DNA of 64,000 nt, taken from assembly GCF_030546755.1 (NCBI RefSeq), contig NZ_JAUOPE010000019.1, positions 1 through 64,000 of the forward strand. Direction: 5' to 3'. The stretch is from Colwellia sp. 1_MG-2023 (GTDB taxonomy: Bacteria; Pseudomonadota; Gammaproteobacteria; Enterobacterales; Alteromonadaceae). Below the pieces are notes generated by a model that saw only the letters and a program-made list of their open reading frames with translations, had not been told where the DNA came from and made no database searches. Position numbers and translations under genes: made by a program. Of the stretch, positions 17,272 to 25,759 are shown piece by piece (position 1 is the first letter of the stretch; each line of letters begins with the position of its first letter).

Positions 17272-19137
17272 TTATTGTGTCTCATTTGCTTTATCGGTAT
17301 CGAGTAAATCAAAGGTTAAAGCAACTTCATCGAAGTCTTCCGAGTAACCGCGAATAAAACCAGTATTTTCAAAAACTTTCAACATAGGAGCATTGTCTCG
17401 TCTGACACAGGCAAGTAATTTTGCAAGTCCTCGTTTTTTGGCTATTTTGATGATTTGAAGTAAAAGTGTCGTTGCCATACCTTTGCCCCGTTGGCTTTCT
17501 CTGATCACAAAGGCCACCTCTGCAGCATTCGTTGACTCAATATAATAATATCGCCCAACTGCTTGTATCACTTCACCAAGATGTTCTTGTTGAGTAAAAC
17601 ATAAGGCAAGATCTTTATGTTGGTCAACACTAACTAAATTACAAGATTTTTCCCGTGTCATTTGTGTTGCGTGATGATTATATCGCATCATTAAGGTTTC
17701 TTTAGTATGAGAATAAAAAAACTCTTGCAGTTTACGTTCGTCGGCAGGGCCTAACGGTCTTAAAATATAGCTATCACCTGAAAACGTGTATTTTTTAAAT
17801 TCAATGGCGCCTAATTCGGGGACAGATGTTGGGGTATTATCTTGATACTCAGGCACCCAATAATTTTTACGCACATCTTTTAACAACTGTTCTCTAAATT
17901 TGGGATGAGCAATTCTGATCAGCTCTAAGGCACGTTCTCGAATACTTTTACCTATTAAATTTGCAATACCATATTCTGTTACCACATAAGCTACATGGCC
18001 TCTTGAGGTAACTACACCACCACCTTCTGTTACATGCGGAACAATACGTGAAATTTTACCATCTTTAGTTGTTGAGGGCAGGACAATAACGGGTTTCCCC
18101 CCTTTGCTCAGCCAAGCACCTCGCACAAAATCAACTTGGCCGCCAATGCCACTATAAAAATGATAACCAATTGAATCGGACACTACTTGGCCGGTTAAAT
18201 CAACTTCAATAGCACTGTTAATAGAAACCATATTGTCATTTTTAGCAATATTAACCGGAGAGTTTATATGCTCAGATGGGTAAAATTCAACATGTTGATT
18301 TTTATGGACAAAATCATACAATCGCTGTGAGCCAATACAAAATGTAACAACGGTTTTGCCTTTGTGAAATGTTTTCTTTCGGTTGTTTATTACGCCGCTT
18401 AGCATTAAATCAATAATGCCATCGGAGATCATTTCACTGTGTACACCTAAATCTTTATGATTGGCAAGATAACGTAAAACCGCCGCGGGAATTTTACCTA
18501 TACCAATTTGAATGGTTGAACCATTTTCCACTAGCATTGCCGCATATTGTCCAATTCGCTCTGAAACTTGGTCAATGTCGGGCTCAGGGATTTCTGGCAA
18601 AGGCTCTTTACCATCAAGCCAAGCATGTATTTGGTTGATATGTATAAAACTATGGCCATTAGTACAGGGCATGTTTGGATTTACTTGAGCGATTACATAT
18701 TTTGCTGATTTTACTGCTGAGGCTACCACATCAACACTTACACCTAACGAGCAATAACCATATTCGTCAGGTGGGCTCACCATAATTAACGCCGCATCGA
18801 GTGGTAAAATATTCTCGCGAAAAAGTGTGGGAATTTCTGAAATAAAACAAGGGGTGTAATCTGCTCGACCTTCTGCCACGGCTTCTCGAACATTTTTACC
18901 CCCAATAAATAGCGAATTAACTTTAAAGAGCTCCTTGTGCTCAGGTAAAGCCCAAATATTATCGGAAAACGTAAGGATGTGAACAGTTTCAATATCATGA
19001 AGCTTAGCACTGTGATCTATGAGGTTTTGAATTAATATATTGGGAACCGCAGCATTTGAACCAATAAACACCCGATTACCCGACTTTAAAAAATCTCCCC
19101 ATTGAACCGGAGTTCCTGCTTTATTTGTGAGTGACAT
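17272..19137 (-). CDS. Acetyl-CoA hydrolase/transferase fused to a GNAT acetyltransferase
   Basis: This 621-residue protein has two parts. Residues 1 to about 430 form an acetyl-CoA hydrolase / CoA-transferase domain, with GIGKIPAAVL and the catalytic glutamate in HSEMISDGI. Residues about 455-610 form a GNAT domain with the acetyl-CoA loop QRGKGMATTL. Such fusions occur in many Proteobacteria; the GNAT part suggests protein acetylation or regulation by acyl-CoA. It precedes a deacetylase gene in the same operon. Confidence 0.9.
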   Translation of the reverse strand: MSLTNKAGTPVQWGDFLKSGNRVFIGSNAAVPNILIQNLIDHSAKLHDIETVHILTFSDNIWALPEHKELFKVNSLFIGGKNVREAVAEGRADYTPCFISEIPTLFRENILPLDAALIMVSPPDEYGYCSLGVSVDVVASAVKSAKYVIAQVNPNMPCTNGHSFIHINQIHAWLDGKEPLPEIPEPDIDQVSERIGQYAAMLVENGSTIQIGIGKIPAAVLRYLANHKDLGVHSEMISDGIIDLMLSGVINNRKKTFHKGKTVVTFCIGSQRLYDFVHKNQHVEFYPSEHINSPVNIAKNDNMVSINSAIEVDLTGQVVSDSIGYHFYSGIGGQVDFVRGAWLSKGGKPVIVLPSTTKDGKISRIVPHVTEGGGVVTSRGHVAYVVTEYGIANLIGKSIRERALELIRIAHPKFREQLLKDVRKNYWVPEYQDNTPTSVPELGAIEFKKYTFSGDSYILRPLGPADERKLQEFFYSHTKETLMMRYNHHATQMTREKSCNLVSVDQHKDLALCFTQQEHLGEVIQAVGRYYYIESTNAAEVAFVIRESQRGKGMATTLLLQIIKIAKKRGLAKLLACVRRDNAPMLKVFENTGFIRGYSEDFDEVALTFDLLDTDKANETQ

Positions 19138-19250
19138 AAATGTTCATATTCCTAAAATAACGCAAATGAATGATTGAAGGCCAATGTTAATATTTATCGA
19201 CAGCATTATACTTGATATAACACAAGATTAAGATGTATTTTTATCGTTAA

Positions 19251-19466
19251 CTAGCTGTTTTCTATTTTAAAACCTATTTTTAGTGTTACTTGAAAGTGGC
19301 CAACCGCACCATCAACGATATGACCACGTGTTTCCGTTACTTCAAACCAGTCCATGTTCTTAAGGGTTTTATTACATTCTGCTAAAGCGTTATTAATTGC
19401 ATCTTCAATACTGGTTGTTGAAGAACCAACCATTTCAACTTTTTTATAGGTGTGATGATTTGACAT
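19251..19466 (-). CDS. Dodecin family flavin-binding protein
   Basis: This 71-residue protein has the dodecin fold: VEMVGSSTTSIEDAINNAL followed by DWFEVTETRGHI, whose Trp stacks on flavin in the dodecameric shell, and the closing FQVTLKIGFKI. Dodecins store or buffer FMN and riboflavin. Monocistronic. Confidence 0.92.
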   Translation of the reverse strand: MSNHHTYKKVEMVGSSTTSIEDAINNALAECNKTLKNMDWFEVTETRGHIVDGAVGHFQVTLKIGFKIENS

Positions 19467-19500
19467 TGTGAATTCCTTAACTTTATTTTTAAATTACATT

Positions 19501-19860
19501 AGGGACTATTGATCTTTCGAGATTGTTTTTGCCGCATTTTGTTGGGTATTTATACAAGGCAGAGCCTTTGTAATAGGGTTGTTCCATATAAAAAGGCGAT
19601 AAAGACTTTATGCTCCTGCAAAGTCACCTTACCCCACATCCTTGTGGGGCAACGCCATTAAAAATGGCCAACAAACGCTGTCCGAAGGATTCGGCTAAAA
19701 TTATTTTACGCTTTGCTGAGTAGTATTTGCTTAGAATAACTAGGCTACTCATTACTCGCCGCGATTAAAACGATTTTATCTTGAACACAATTTCACCGCG
19801 AAAGATCAACATCCTCTAAATATAGTCAAATATTATTAAAACCCTAATGGTGTTCAACCT
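19501..19860. repeat. Intergenic block of consecutive small hairpins
   Basis: No ORF is credible in the 490 bases between dodecin and the KAS III gene. Bases 19633-19692 hold three hairpins in a row: CCCCACA with TGTGGGG, GCCATT with AATGGC, and CCGAA with TTCGG. A flanking part is more GC-rich than the surroundings. This looks like an interspersed intergenic repeat or a relic of one. Whether it recurs in the genome cannot be told from the window. Confidence 0.4.
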
Positions 19861-19958
19861 AGACATTGAGTTTCACAGGCTTTATGCTGAGGAAAGTAAC
19901 TGGTATGAACAGTAAGTTGATGCAAGGCGTCAGCGAAAAAATGATAAATAGGTATTCT

Positions 19959-21038
19959 ATGACATATGCAGCAATTAAAGGGTGGGGGAAGTGCTTACCT
20001 CCGGCGGTTTTATCTAATGACGATTTAGCGACATTTTTAGAAACTAATGATGAGTGGATCACCTCTCGCACGGGCATGAAAGAGCGGAGAATTTCACATG
20101 TACATGTTAGCGAACTTGCTTATGTTGCCTGTGAGAAAGCGTTAGCTGCTGCAGGTAAAACGGCGCAAGATGTTGAATTAATCGTTTTTGGTAGTACTAC
20201 ATTTGATGAATTATGCCCTAATGCCGCATCTAATGTTCAGCGTTTATTAGGCGCAGATAATGCTGCTTGTATGGACGTAAACACAGCGTGTACTAGTGGT
20301 ATGTATAGTTTATCTACCGCTACAGCTATGATCAAAAGTGGTGTGGTGAAATCGGCTTTAGTGATTGGCGCCGAAGTTATTTCACCGATTATGGATTGGT
20401 CTAATAGGGATGTTGCAGTGTTGTTTGGTGATGGAGCTGCTGCTTTATACCTAGAAGCTAGTGAAGAAGAGGCAGGGGTTTTAGCTGAGTCATTAGGTTG
20501 TTTTGGCGAATCGCGTGATATTTTAGCTGTAGAAGGTTGGGGGATGAAATATGCTAATAAAGCAAGAGTCCTTGGTGATTCAAGATGGGCATTTCTAGGA
20601 CAAGAAATTTTCAAAAAAGCAGTGGCGGGCATGGCTCAGGGCTGTGATAAAACGTTAGAAAAATTAAACTTTACTTCGCAAGATATTGACTTAGTGGTAC
20701 CTCATCAAGCGAACTTACGGATCATTGATTCTCTGGCCAAAAAACTGTCGTTAAATAAAGATGATGTTTTTATTAATATTCATCGCTATGGCAACATGTC
20801 TGCAGCAACAGCTCTGGTTGCTTTCGTTGAAGCGATTGAAGAACAAAGAGTAACGTCGGAGAGTCATATTCTTTTACCTGCCTTTGGTGGCGGGTTAACC
20901 TGGAGTGCTCATATTATTAAATTTGGTCAACGAACATCACCTGTGAAGGAGTCTAAAGTTGAGTTACCGCCTTGTAATTATTCGGGATTAGAATTAGTAG
21001 AAAATATTATCAACAGTAAAAAGACGAATCATTCTTAA
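19959..21038 (+). CDS. 3-oxoacyl-ACP synthase III family protein (KAS III)
   Basis: This 359-residue condensing enzyme has the FabH triad Cys111 (NTACTSGMYS), His249 (VPHQANLR) and Asn279 (HRYGNMSAA). The ATG at 19959 gives the family N-terminus MTYAAIKGWG and has AGG upstream; the frame is open 31 codons further up. It extends about 30 residues past the usual FabH end. It stands alone, not in a fatty-acid operon, so it is probably an accessory KAS III that makes or primes a special acyl chain rather than the housekeeping FabH. Confidence 0.88.
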   Translation: MTYAAIKGWGKCLPPAVLSNDDLATFLETNDEWITSRTGMKERRISHVHVSELAYVACEKALAAAGKTAQDVELIVFGSTTFDELCPNAASNVQRLLGADNAACMDVNTACTSGMYSLSTATAMIKSGVVKSALVIGAEVISPIMDWSNRDVAVLFGDGAAALYLEASEEEAGVLAESLGCFGESRDILAVEGWGMKYANKARVLGDSRWAFLGQEIFKKAVAGMAQGCDKTLEKLNFTSQDIDLVVPHQANLRIIDSLAKKLSLNKDDVFINIHRYGNMSAATALVAFVEAIEEQRVTSESHILLPAFGGGLTWSAHIIKFGQRTSPVKESKVELPPCNYSGLELVENIINSKKTNHS

Positions 21039-21126
21039 GAAATCACACGTAAAACATAATTAATTGCATCCTTTTTATTTTTTGACCGTCTTTATAGATG
21101 AGATTAACTGTTAAAGAGGATTATTT

Positions 21127-21267
21127 ATGTTAAATGAAGCGAAAAAATCAGCCTGTAGTTGTGATGCGTGTACATGTATTGAATGTGAAAATTGTCAATG
21201 TAATAGCGATTGTCACTGTCAAACAAATCAAAGTGATAGTTGCTGCAATGAGGACAAAGAACATTAA
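21127..21267 (+). CDS. Cysteine-rich metallothionein-like small protein
   Basis: This 46-residue protein contains eleven cysteines (24 percent), arranged CxCxxCxC then CxxCxC, CxC and a final CC, plus two histidines, and has no signal peptide. AGAGGA lies at a good distance before the ATG. The pattern is that of a cytosolic metallothionein-like metal-binding peptide, although I do not recognise a named family. It lies directly upstream of a sigma factor whose own tail is Cys-rich, which suggests a shared metal or redox response. Confidence 0.75.
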   Translation: MLNEAKKSACSCDACTCIECENCQCNSDCHCQTNQSDSCCNEDKEH

Positions 21268-21317
21268 CCATTTAAGGAGAGTGTTTATAAAGAGCAAGTT
21301 ATTTAATTAAATATGAC

Positions 21318-21350
21318 ATATCAGCGCTTATGATGATTTAGCGCTGATAT
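21318..21350. promoter_or_regulatory. Perfect 11-bp inverted repeat before the sigma factor gene
   Basis: ATATCAGCGCT (21318-21328) and AGCGCTGATAT (21340-21350) form a perfect inverted repeat with an 11-base spacer, ending five bases before the GGAGG of the sigma gene. There is no T run, so an operator or a translation-controlling hairpin is more likely than a terminator. Function inferred. Confidence 0.5.
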
Positions 21351-21367
21351 ACCTGGAGGTGATTGTT

Positions 21368-21910
21368 TTGGTTGAGCAAATGTGGCGTGATTTTCATCAG
21401 CAATTATTAAATTATATTGTCAAGCAAGTCGGAGCAAAAGACATTGCTGAAGATATATTACAAGAAGTATTTATTAAGGTTCATCAACGTATAGAACAAG
21501 TTGAAGATAAAGAAAAATTGCTTTCATGGCTTTATACGATTTGTCGAAATACCATTTATGATTATTATCGGAAAAATAACGTTAGACAAAACATGAATCA
21601 ACAAATCATCTTAGATGATCTAACCACCGATGAACAAATCCATTCAAATCATAACAGTTTAAATAAATGTCTTGAGCTATTAATTAATGAACTCGATGAA
21701 AAATATCGTCAAATCCTAGAAGATAGTGAGCTTAACGGGTATAAACAATCTGTTATCGCTGAAAAAAATCAACTGACTTTATCGGCAACCAAATCAAGAA
21801 TAGGTCGTGGCAAAAGTAAACTCAAAGCAAAGTTAAAAAACTGCTGTGAGTTTGACTTTTCTGAACATGGCATTGCTCATTATTGTAAACGAAGGTGTGG
21901 CTGCCAATAA
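21368..21910 (+). CDS. sigZ: SigZ-type ECF sigma factor with Cys-rich tail
   Basis: This protein of about 180 residues has region 2 (KDIAEDILQEVFIKVHQRI, then WLYTICRNTIYDYYRK) and region 4 (SELNGYKQSVIAEKNQLTLSATKSRIGRGKSKL). The C-terminal 25 residues carry five cysteines (NCCEFDF and YCKRRCGCQ), a possible metal or redox sensor like the Cys-rich tails of CorE-type sigma factors. No anti-sigma gene is next to it. The TTG at 21368 is chosen because GGAGG lies eight bases upstream; a GTG three codons earlier overlaps that site. Confidence 0.85.
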   Translation: MVEQMWRDFHQQLLNYIVKQVGAKDIAEDILQEVFIKVHQRIEQVEDKEKLLSWLYTICRNTIYDYYRKNNVRQNMNQQIILDDLTTDEQIHSNHNSLNKCLELLINELDEKYRQILEDSELNGYKQSVIAEKNQLTLSATKSRIGRGKSKLKAKLKNCCEFDFSEHGIAHYCKRRCGCQ

Positions 21911-21924
21911 ATGATAGCCTTTGT

Positions 21925-22725
21925 TTAATTTAAAGCAGTTAACACTGAATTTTCGACTTGCGGGACTAAAATTTTATAGCCTTCAGATTCGGTATCTCCC
22001 CAGGTAGAACTGCGTTTACTCTGAAATGTTTTCTTAATATTAACTAATCGATTATTGATGAGCTTGTACGTAAACCTATTGGTTTGTGTTAAATCCATAG
22101 AAAAAAAAATATAAGCACTACCACTGCCAGTAAAGGTTATTGATGATTCAATAGGAACGCCACTTTTATTGATTAATACGCTAAACTCACTTTGAAATTC
22201 ATCAACGTATTCATGTACTTCTTTATTATCTATGATTGCTTCTAAAGGTAATGAAAAATTAAGTTGACGAACGTCTACCTCATTATGTGTGACAATTTCT
22301 TCATTAATAAAGGTGGCTTTTTTTAAAGTCCGTAACAAATTAGGGGCGGCAGATAACATACTACTCATTTCGGCAACGCCAACACCATTCACGGCATTTA
22401 AAGTAGGGGTATTGGCGTCTTCATCTTGCTCTTTTTGTTCAGCTTCTAGCTCAAGCTTTTTAATTGTTTCATTACTATAAATGAGTTTTAACCCTTGATT
22501 ATCTTCAGTTAAATTAACTTGAATGAGGCCTTTTCTAGTTTTCTGCTTTTTCTTCTTTCCACGTTTTTCTGTATAAGCTGATTCCACGACAGCCGATATT
22601 GGCGTATTTCCCGTTAACTTTATTAAACTTGATTGTAAGTCAGTGAGCCCATTAGCGGATACATTAAAGCTCGATAGCGTGAAAATTGATGTGATCAGAG
22701 TAATAGATGAAAAGTTTAATTTCAC
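21925..22725 (-). CDS. Exported protein of unknown function
   Basis: This 266-residue protein has a signal peptide (about residues 1-24, ending NVSAN). A basic stretch around 55-65 (KRGKKKKQKTRKG) is followed by a coiled-coil-like acidic region (LELEAEQKEQDED), then a beta-rich second half. No known domain is recognised. It is probably periplasmic. It stands between the sigma factor and a GNAT gene, is read on the opposite strand, and has its own promoter region. Confidence 0.7.
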   Translation of the reverse strand: MKLNFSSITLITSIFTLSSFNVSANGLTDLQSSLIKLTGNTPISAVVESAYTEKRGKKKKQKTRKGLIQVNLTEDNQGLKLIYSNETIKKLELEAEQKEQDEDANTPTLNAVNGVGVAEMSSMLSAAPNLLRTLKKATFINEEIVTHNEVDVRQLNFSLPLEAIIDNKEVHEYVDEFQSEFSVLINKSGVPIESSITFTGSGSAYIFFSMDLTQTNRFTYKLINNRLVNIKKTFQSKRSSTWGDTESEGYKILVPQVENSVLTALN

Positions 22726-22950
22726 AGAAGATCCTTTTAATTGTTATGTTCTGATTATTTTTACTTATAGTGTAAATTTTTATCTTTGAGGTCAAATGAA
22801 TTTACGTTAATAAATGTGTCTACAGCTTCAGAGTAAAGTGATGCTATTTAGTTCATTTTACAACTTGCTTTTTGTTAGGCTAATTTGACCTTTTTTTAAT
22901 TAACCTGTTATTGTTATGAGATTCCTATCATAACTATAAGAGGATAATGA

Positions 22951-23589
22951 ATGTCACAAACAGCAACTAATGCAACAAAAGAAGATATTAGAGCGGCTTA
23001 TATTTCTGCTGAAGATCTCAAGCTTGCGGTGTCTTTGCTCTATCAAGCATATCATGATGATCCCGTTTTTTTAGAGATTTTCAATAGTGAAAAAAGTGAT
23101 TATGAGCAACGTTTGCGTTCTTCTATCAGAGAAGAGCTGAATGCGTTCTGGCAAGCTCAGCAACCCATTATCGGCTTGTATTTAGGCGACACTATGGTAG
23201 GTGTAGCGTGTTTGAATAGCCGGAAAACAGGTGTGGCGGCAGATAGATTTTGGCATTGGCGATTGAAAATGTTACTTGGGGCGGGATATTTCAGCACTAA
23301 GCAAATGATAGAAAAAGAAGAAAAAGTACTTGATGCTGTGCCAATGAAAGAATTTCATTTTCTTTCTTTTATTGCTATTCATCCTCTTCATCAACATCAT
23401 GGTTTTGGACATTACTTAATGGCTGCAGTTAACACATTACTTGATGAATATTCTACGAGTGAAGGAGTCGCGGTTTATGCAACATCAAAAAAATATCAAG
23501 AATTTTTTAAAGCCGTCGATTATGAATTTATAAAGAATGTTGATGTAGGTAATGTTTCAGGCTCATTAATGATTCATTATCGAAAATAA
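22951..23589 (+). CDS. GNAT-family N-acetyltransferase
   Basis: This 212-residue single GNAT domain shows the acetyl-CoA binding region FIAIHPLHQHHGFGHYLMAAV (about residues 145-165) and a typical closing half. It resembles small-molecule GNATs rather than ribosomal-protein ones. GAGGA precedes the ATG. Substrate unknown; no operon partner. An imperfect hairpin follows the stop. Confidence 0.87.
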   Translation: MSQTATNATKEDIRAAYISAEDLKLAVSLLYQAYHDDPVFLEIFNSEKSDYEQRLRSSIREELNAFWQAQQPIIGLYLGDTMVGVACLNSRKTGVAADRFWHWRLKMLLGAGYFSTKQMIEKEEKVLDAVPMKEFHFLSFIAIHPLHQHHGFGHYLMAAVNTLLDEYSTSEGVAVYATSKKYQEFFKAVDYEFIKNVDVGNVSGSLMIHYRK

Positions 23590-23601
23590 ATAATACCTTA
23601 A

Positions 23602-23650
23602 ATGAGGAAAACCTAAGTTACGAATTGGTATTCCTCATGTCTTTTATTAC
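23602..23650 (+). terminator. Probable terminator after the GNAT gene
   Basis: ATGAGGAAAACC pairs with GGTATTCCTCAT (11 of 12 positions, 13-base loop), followed by a short T-rich stretch, 12 bases after the stop codon. Confidence 0.6.
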
Positions 23651-23732
23651 ATAACAGTATGCTTTTATCTGATAACCGTTTTCTACATTATATTCTCTGT
23701 GCTCCTCACGTTAAGACTCCTTCTTAATATTT

Positions 23733-23750
23733 TGTAAGACATCTCTCACA
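23733..23750 (+). promoter_or_regulatory. GacA/UvrY-type upstream activating box of the first Csr RNA
   Basis: TGTAAGACATCTCTCACA matches the TGTAAG-N6-CTTACA consensus bound by GacA/UvrY response regulators, with 5 of 6 bases correct in the second half. It lies 186 bases upstream of the predicted RNA start. The same TTGTAAGACAT core stands at the identical distance before the second RNA. The match is seen; binding follows from family knowledge. Confidence 0.75.
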
Positions 23751-23918
23751 TTCTCGTAAGATATTATGTCTTTATTGTTACTTAATTGTTAAATACATAT
23801 CTTAAGTGCTTGTTTATAAATGTTTTAATTGTTAATTCGTATTTTGGTTGTGTTTCAATATTTATTTATTTTATTTTTAACACTACGAAAGTTTCTGTTT
23901 GCGCGTAATATTAATCAT

Positions 23919-24242
23919 GTCAGGAAGACAAAGGACATGAAGTTCTCAAGCTTAGGTTAGCTTATTAAGGATAATAACGGGAGACTTAAGGATAAAGTCA
24001 TCGACAGGAGTCGAAAGGATTTTATAAGGATGTACTTGTCAAGGAAGAGCGTTTGGATGACGCGTAAGGACGACAAATATAGCTCAGGACGATGCTATTT
24101 AAATGGACTTTAGGACCTCAAAGGATTTGTTAAGTAAGGAAAGGCTAAGGATAGTCATTTAAGGATGAAAATGCGGGAAACTAAATTATGCAGGATGCAT
24201 TAAGCTAGTTAAAGAAATGCGGCTCTTAGAGCCGCATTTTTT
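23919..24242 (+). ncRNA. csrB: CsrB/CsrC-family regulatory RNA, copy 1
   Basis: This transcript of about 324 nt has no ORF and holds about 20 GGA motifs, 16 of them AGGA, many in CAGGA or AAGGA form spaced 10-20 bases apart. That is the hallmark of RNAs that sequester CsrA/RsmA. It starts at GTCAGGAAGACAA, seven bases after a TAATAT box (23906-23911), and ends at a strong terminator. The 5' 13 bases are identical to the second RNA at 25760. The B/C naming is arbitrary. Transcription should depend on the BarA/UvrY (GacS/GacA) system. Confidence 0.9.
24215..24242 (+). terminator. Terminator of the first Csr RNA
   Basis: AAATGCGGCTC pairs perfectly with GAGCCGCATTT around a three-base loop and is followed by a T run: a textbook intrinsic terminator. 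Confidence 0.93.
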
Positions 24243-24270
24243 ATTTTTGCTTATTGTTAAATAACAAAAA

Positions 24271-25467
24271 TTATTGTGTTATTAATTCAGCATAAAAACT
24301 ATTTTTACCTAAAGTTGCTTGACTACCTTTCAACGAAAATGAATATCCGCATAATGAAAAGCGGCTTCTTATTGCTATGTCTTTCAGTATCTCCTTCGTG
24401 TCTAGCGGAGAAAACTCAGCAATGTATTCATTCGTATTTTCAACGTAAACCCTTGTTGTTCGATAACTATCATTATTATTAAACGTGATACTTCGACAGC
24501 TGTTATCACCTGTTGCTTGTGTAATATCCCATAATTGTAATTCGTTTGAATTATCGGCTTGCCAGTGAACAATCAAACCATTAAAAGGGGTTGTCATTAA
24601 TGAAAAATCATCAGGTAAAGTGATTTTATTGGTACGCTCATTCACTATAAGTTGTGTGTCATTTGTTTTGATCGCTTTATCGTGTGTTGAAGGTGAAGTT
24701 GAAAGCTCAGTTGACGTGGTCAAAGATAAAATAAAACTAGTGATCATCGCAATCAAGATAATAGCCACTAAACCTAAAATGACGTATTTACTATTTTGAT
24801 TGTTTAAAAGTTTTTCTCTGATCAGCTCACCAATATCTTGAGCTGAATGCTTTGTCGTTGCTTGTTCATCATAAGATGGTTCTTGATCTGCTTGTGAATT
24901 GTGATAACTGAAACTATTAGCACTTTCTGTATATTGAAGGTGATGTTGATTGGTCAGAGTTGGTTCAATTCTTTGGCTTCTATTTGTTGGGCTTCTTTCG
25001 GAGGATAAGTTAATAGGGCCAATGTAACCGTAATTATATTGGGTATTATTTCGACCAGGATAAGTTAATAAAATACTAGATAAGGCCGCAGGCAGAAGTA
25101 TTAACCAGTACAGAGCTTGATGATTAAAGCTGATAATTACCAAACCTATAATTGCAAATGTTATTGAAGGAGTATAAAGCCAGTTTTTGGTCAATTTTGC
25201 ATCGTTAAGTCGACGTTTAATTGTGCAGGTTAAGGCAGCTGTAGATATTATTAAGATAAAACAGCTGAGAATAAATGACGTATGAAAAATGCCACTAAAT
25301 ACAATAAAAAACAAAAAATTGAAAGCAACGATAAGTGAAAAACGATATCGGTTATCTGCACCAACCCAGCAAAATAATGACTGTAAAAAAAACACGAAAG
25401 CTCCAAGAAAATAAAAAGGTTTACGCTTAATTAACTCTTTCCCTATGAAAGCGTAATAACTAAACAA
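24271..25467 (-). CDS. DUF805-like membrane protein with C-terminal extracytoplasmic domain
   Basis: In this 398-residue protein, residues 1-140 hold four or five membrane helices with the DUF805-like signatures KRRLNDAKLTKNWL and LTYPGRNNTQYNYG. A Ser/Gln/Asn-rich linker (about 150-215) follows, then another helix (VILGLVAIILIAMITSFIL) and a soluble domain of about 150 residues with cysteines in DNSCRSI and FSLCGYSF. The DUF805 assignment is moderate and the function unknown. The gene sits between two Csr RNAs and is read against both. Confidence 0.65.
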   Translation of the reverse strand: MFSYYAFIGKELIKRKPFYFLGAFVFFLQSLFCWVGADNRYRFSLIVAFNFLFFIVFSGIFHTSFILSCFILIISTAALTCTIKRRLNDAKLTKNWLYTPSITFAIIGLVIISFNHQALYWLILLPAALSSILLTYPGRNNTQYNYGYIGPINLSSERSPTNRSQRIEPTLTNQHHLQYTESANSFSYHNSQADQEPSYDEQATTKHSAQDIGELIREKLLNNQNSKYVILGLVAIILIAMITSFILSLTTSTELSTSPSTHDKAIKTNDTQLIVNERTNKITLPDDFSLMTTPFNGLIVHWQADNSNELQLWDITQATGDNSCRSITFNNNDSYRTTRVYVENTNEYIAEFSPLDTKEILKDIAIRSRFSLCGYSFSLKGSQATLGKNSFYAELITQ

Positions 25468-25573
25468 AATTGGATTACATAATGGGATAGGGTAATCGTT
25501 TTATTGATAAATGTCAGGGAATATATCGTTAAATTTGCCTTGTTTATCTTATTAGGAGTTTAACAAATATCCT

Positions 25574-25591
25574 TGTAAGACATTGTCAATA
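25574..25591 (+). promoter_or_regulatory. GacA/UvrY-type upstream box of the second Csr RNA
   Basis: TGTAAGACATTGTCAATA has a perfect first half of the TGTAAG-N6-CTTACA box and a weak second half. It shares eleven bases (TTGTAAGACAT) with the box of the first Csr RNA and lies at exactly the same 186-base distance from the predicted RNA start. Confidence 0.65.
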
Positions 25592-25759
25592 TTCGTGTCA
25601 GTTAGATAACTAGCGGCGTAAGTTATTATAAAATTTATTATTCTAAGTCACTAAAATTTAAACATAAAATTTGATTTGTACTTAAGTCCTACAAAATAAA
25701 TGGTGAATTTTGTTTTATCTTTACTTAAATACAGCGTGGTAGTTGCTACACTTTAACTT

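Noticed and set aside
19866-19958. Longer N-terminus of the KAS III gene
   Set aside because: The extra 31 residues do not match the family and the ATG at 19959 gives the standard FabH start.
23940-24210. GGA-rich stretch as a run of small ORFs with ribosome binding sites
   Set aside because: The many AGGA motifs are not followed by open frames, and the promoter, terminator and second copy fit a Csr RNA.
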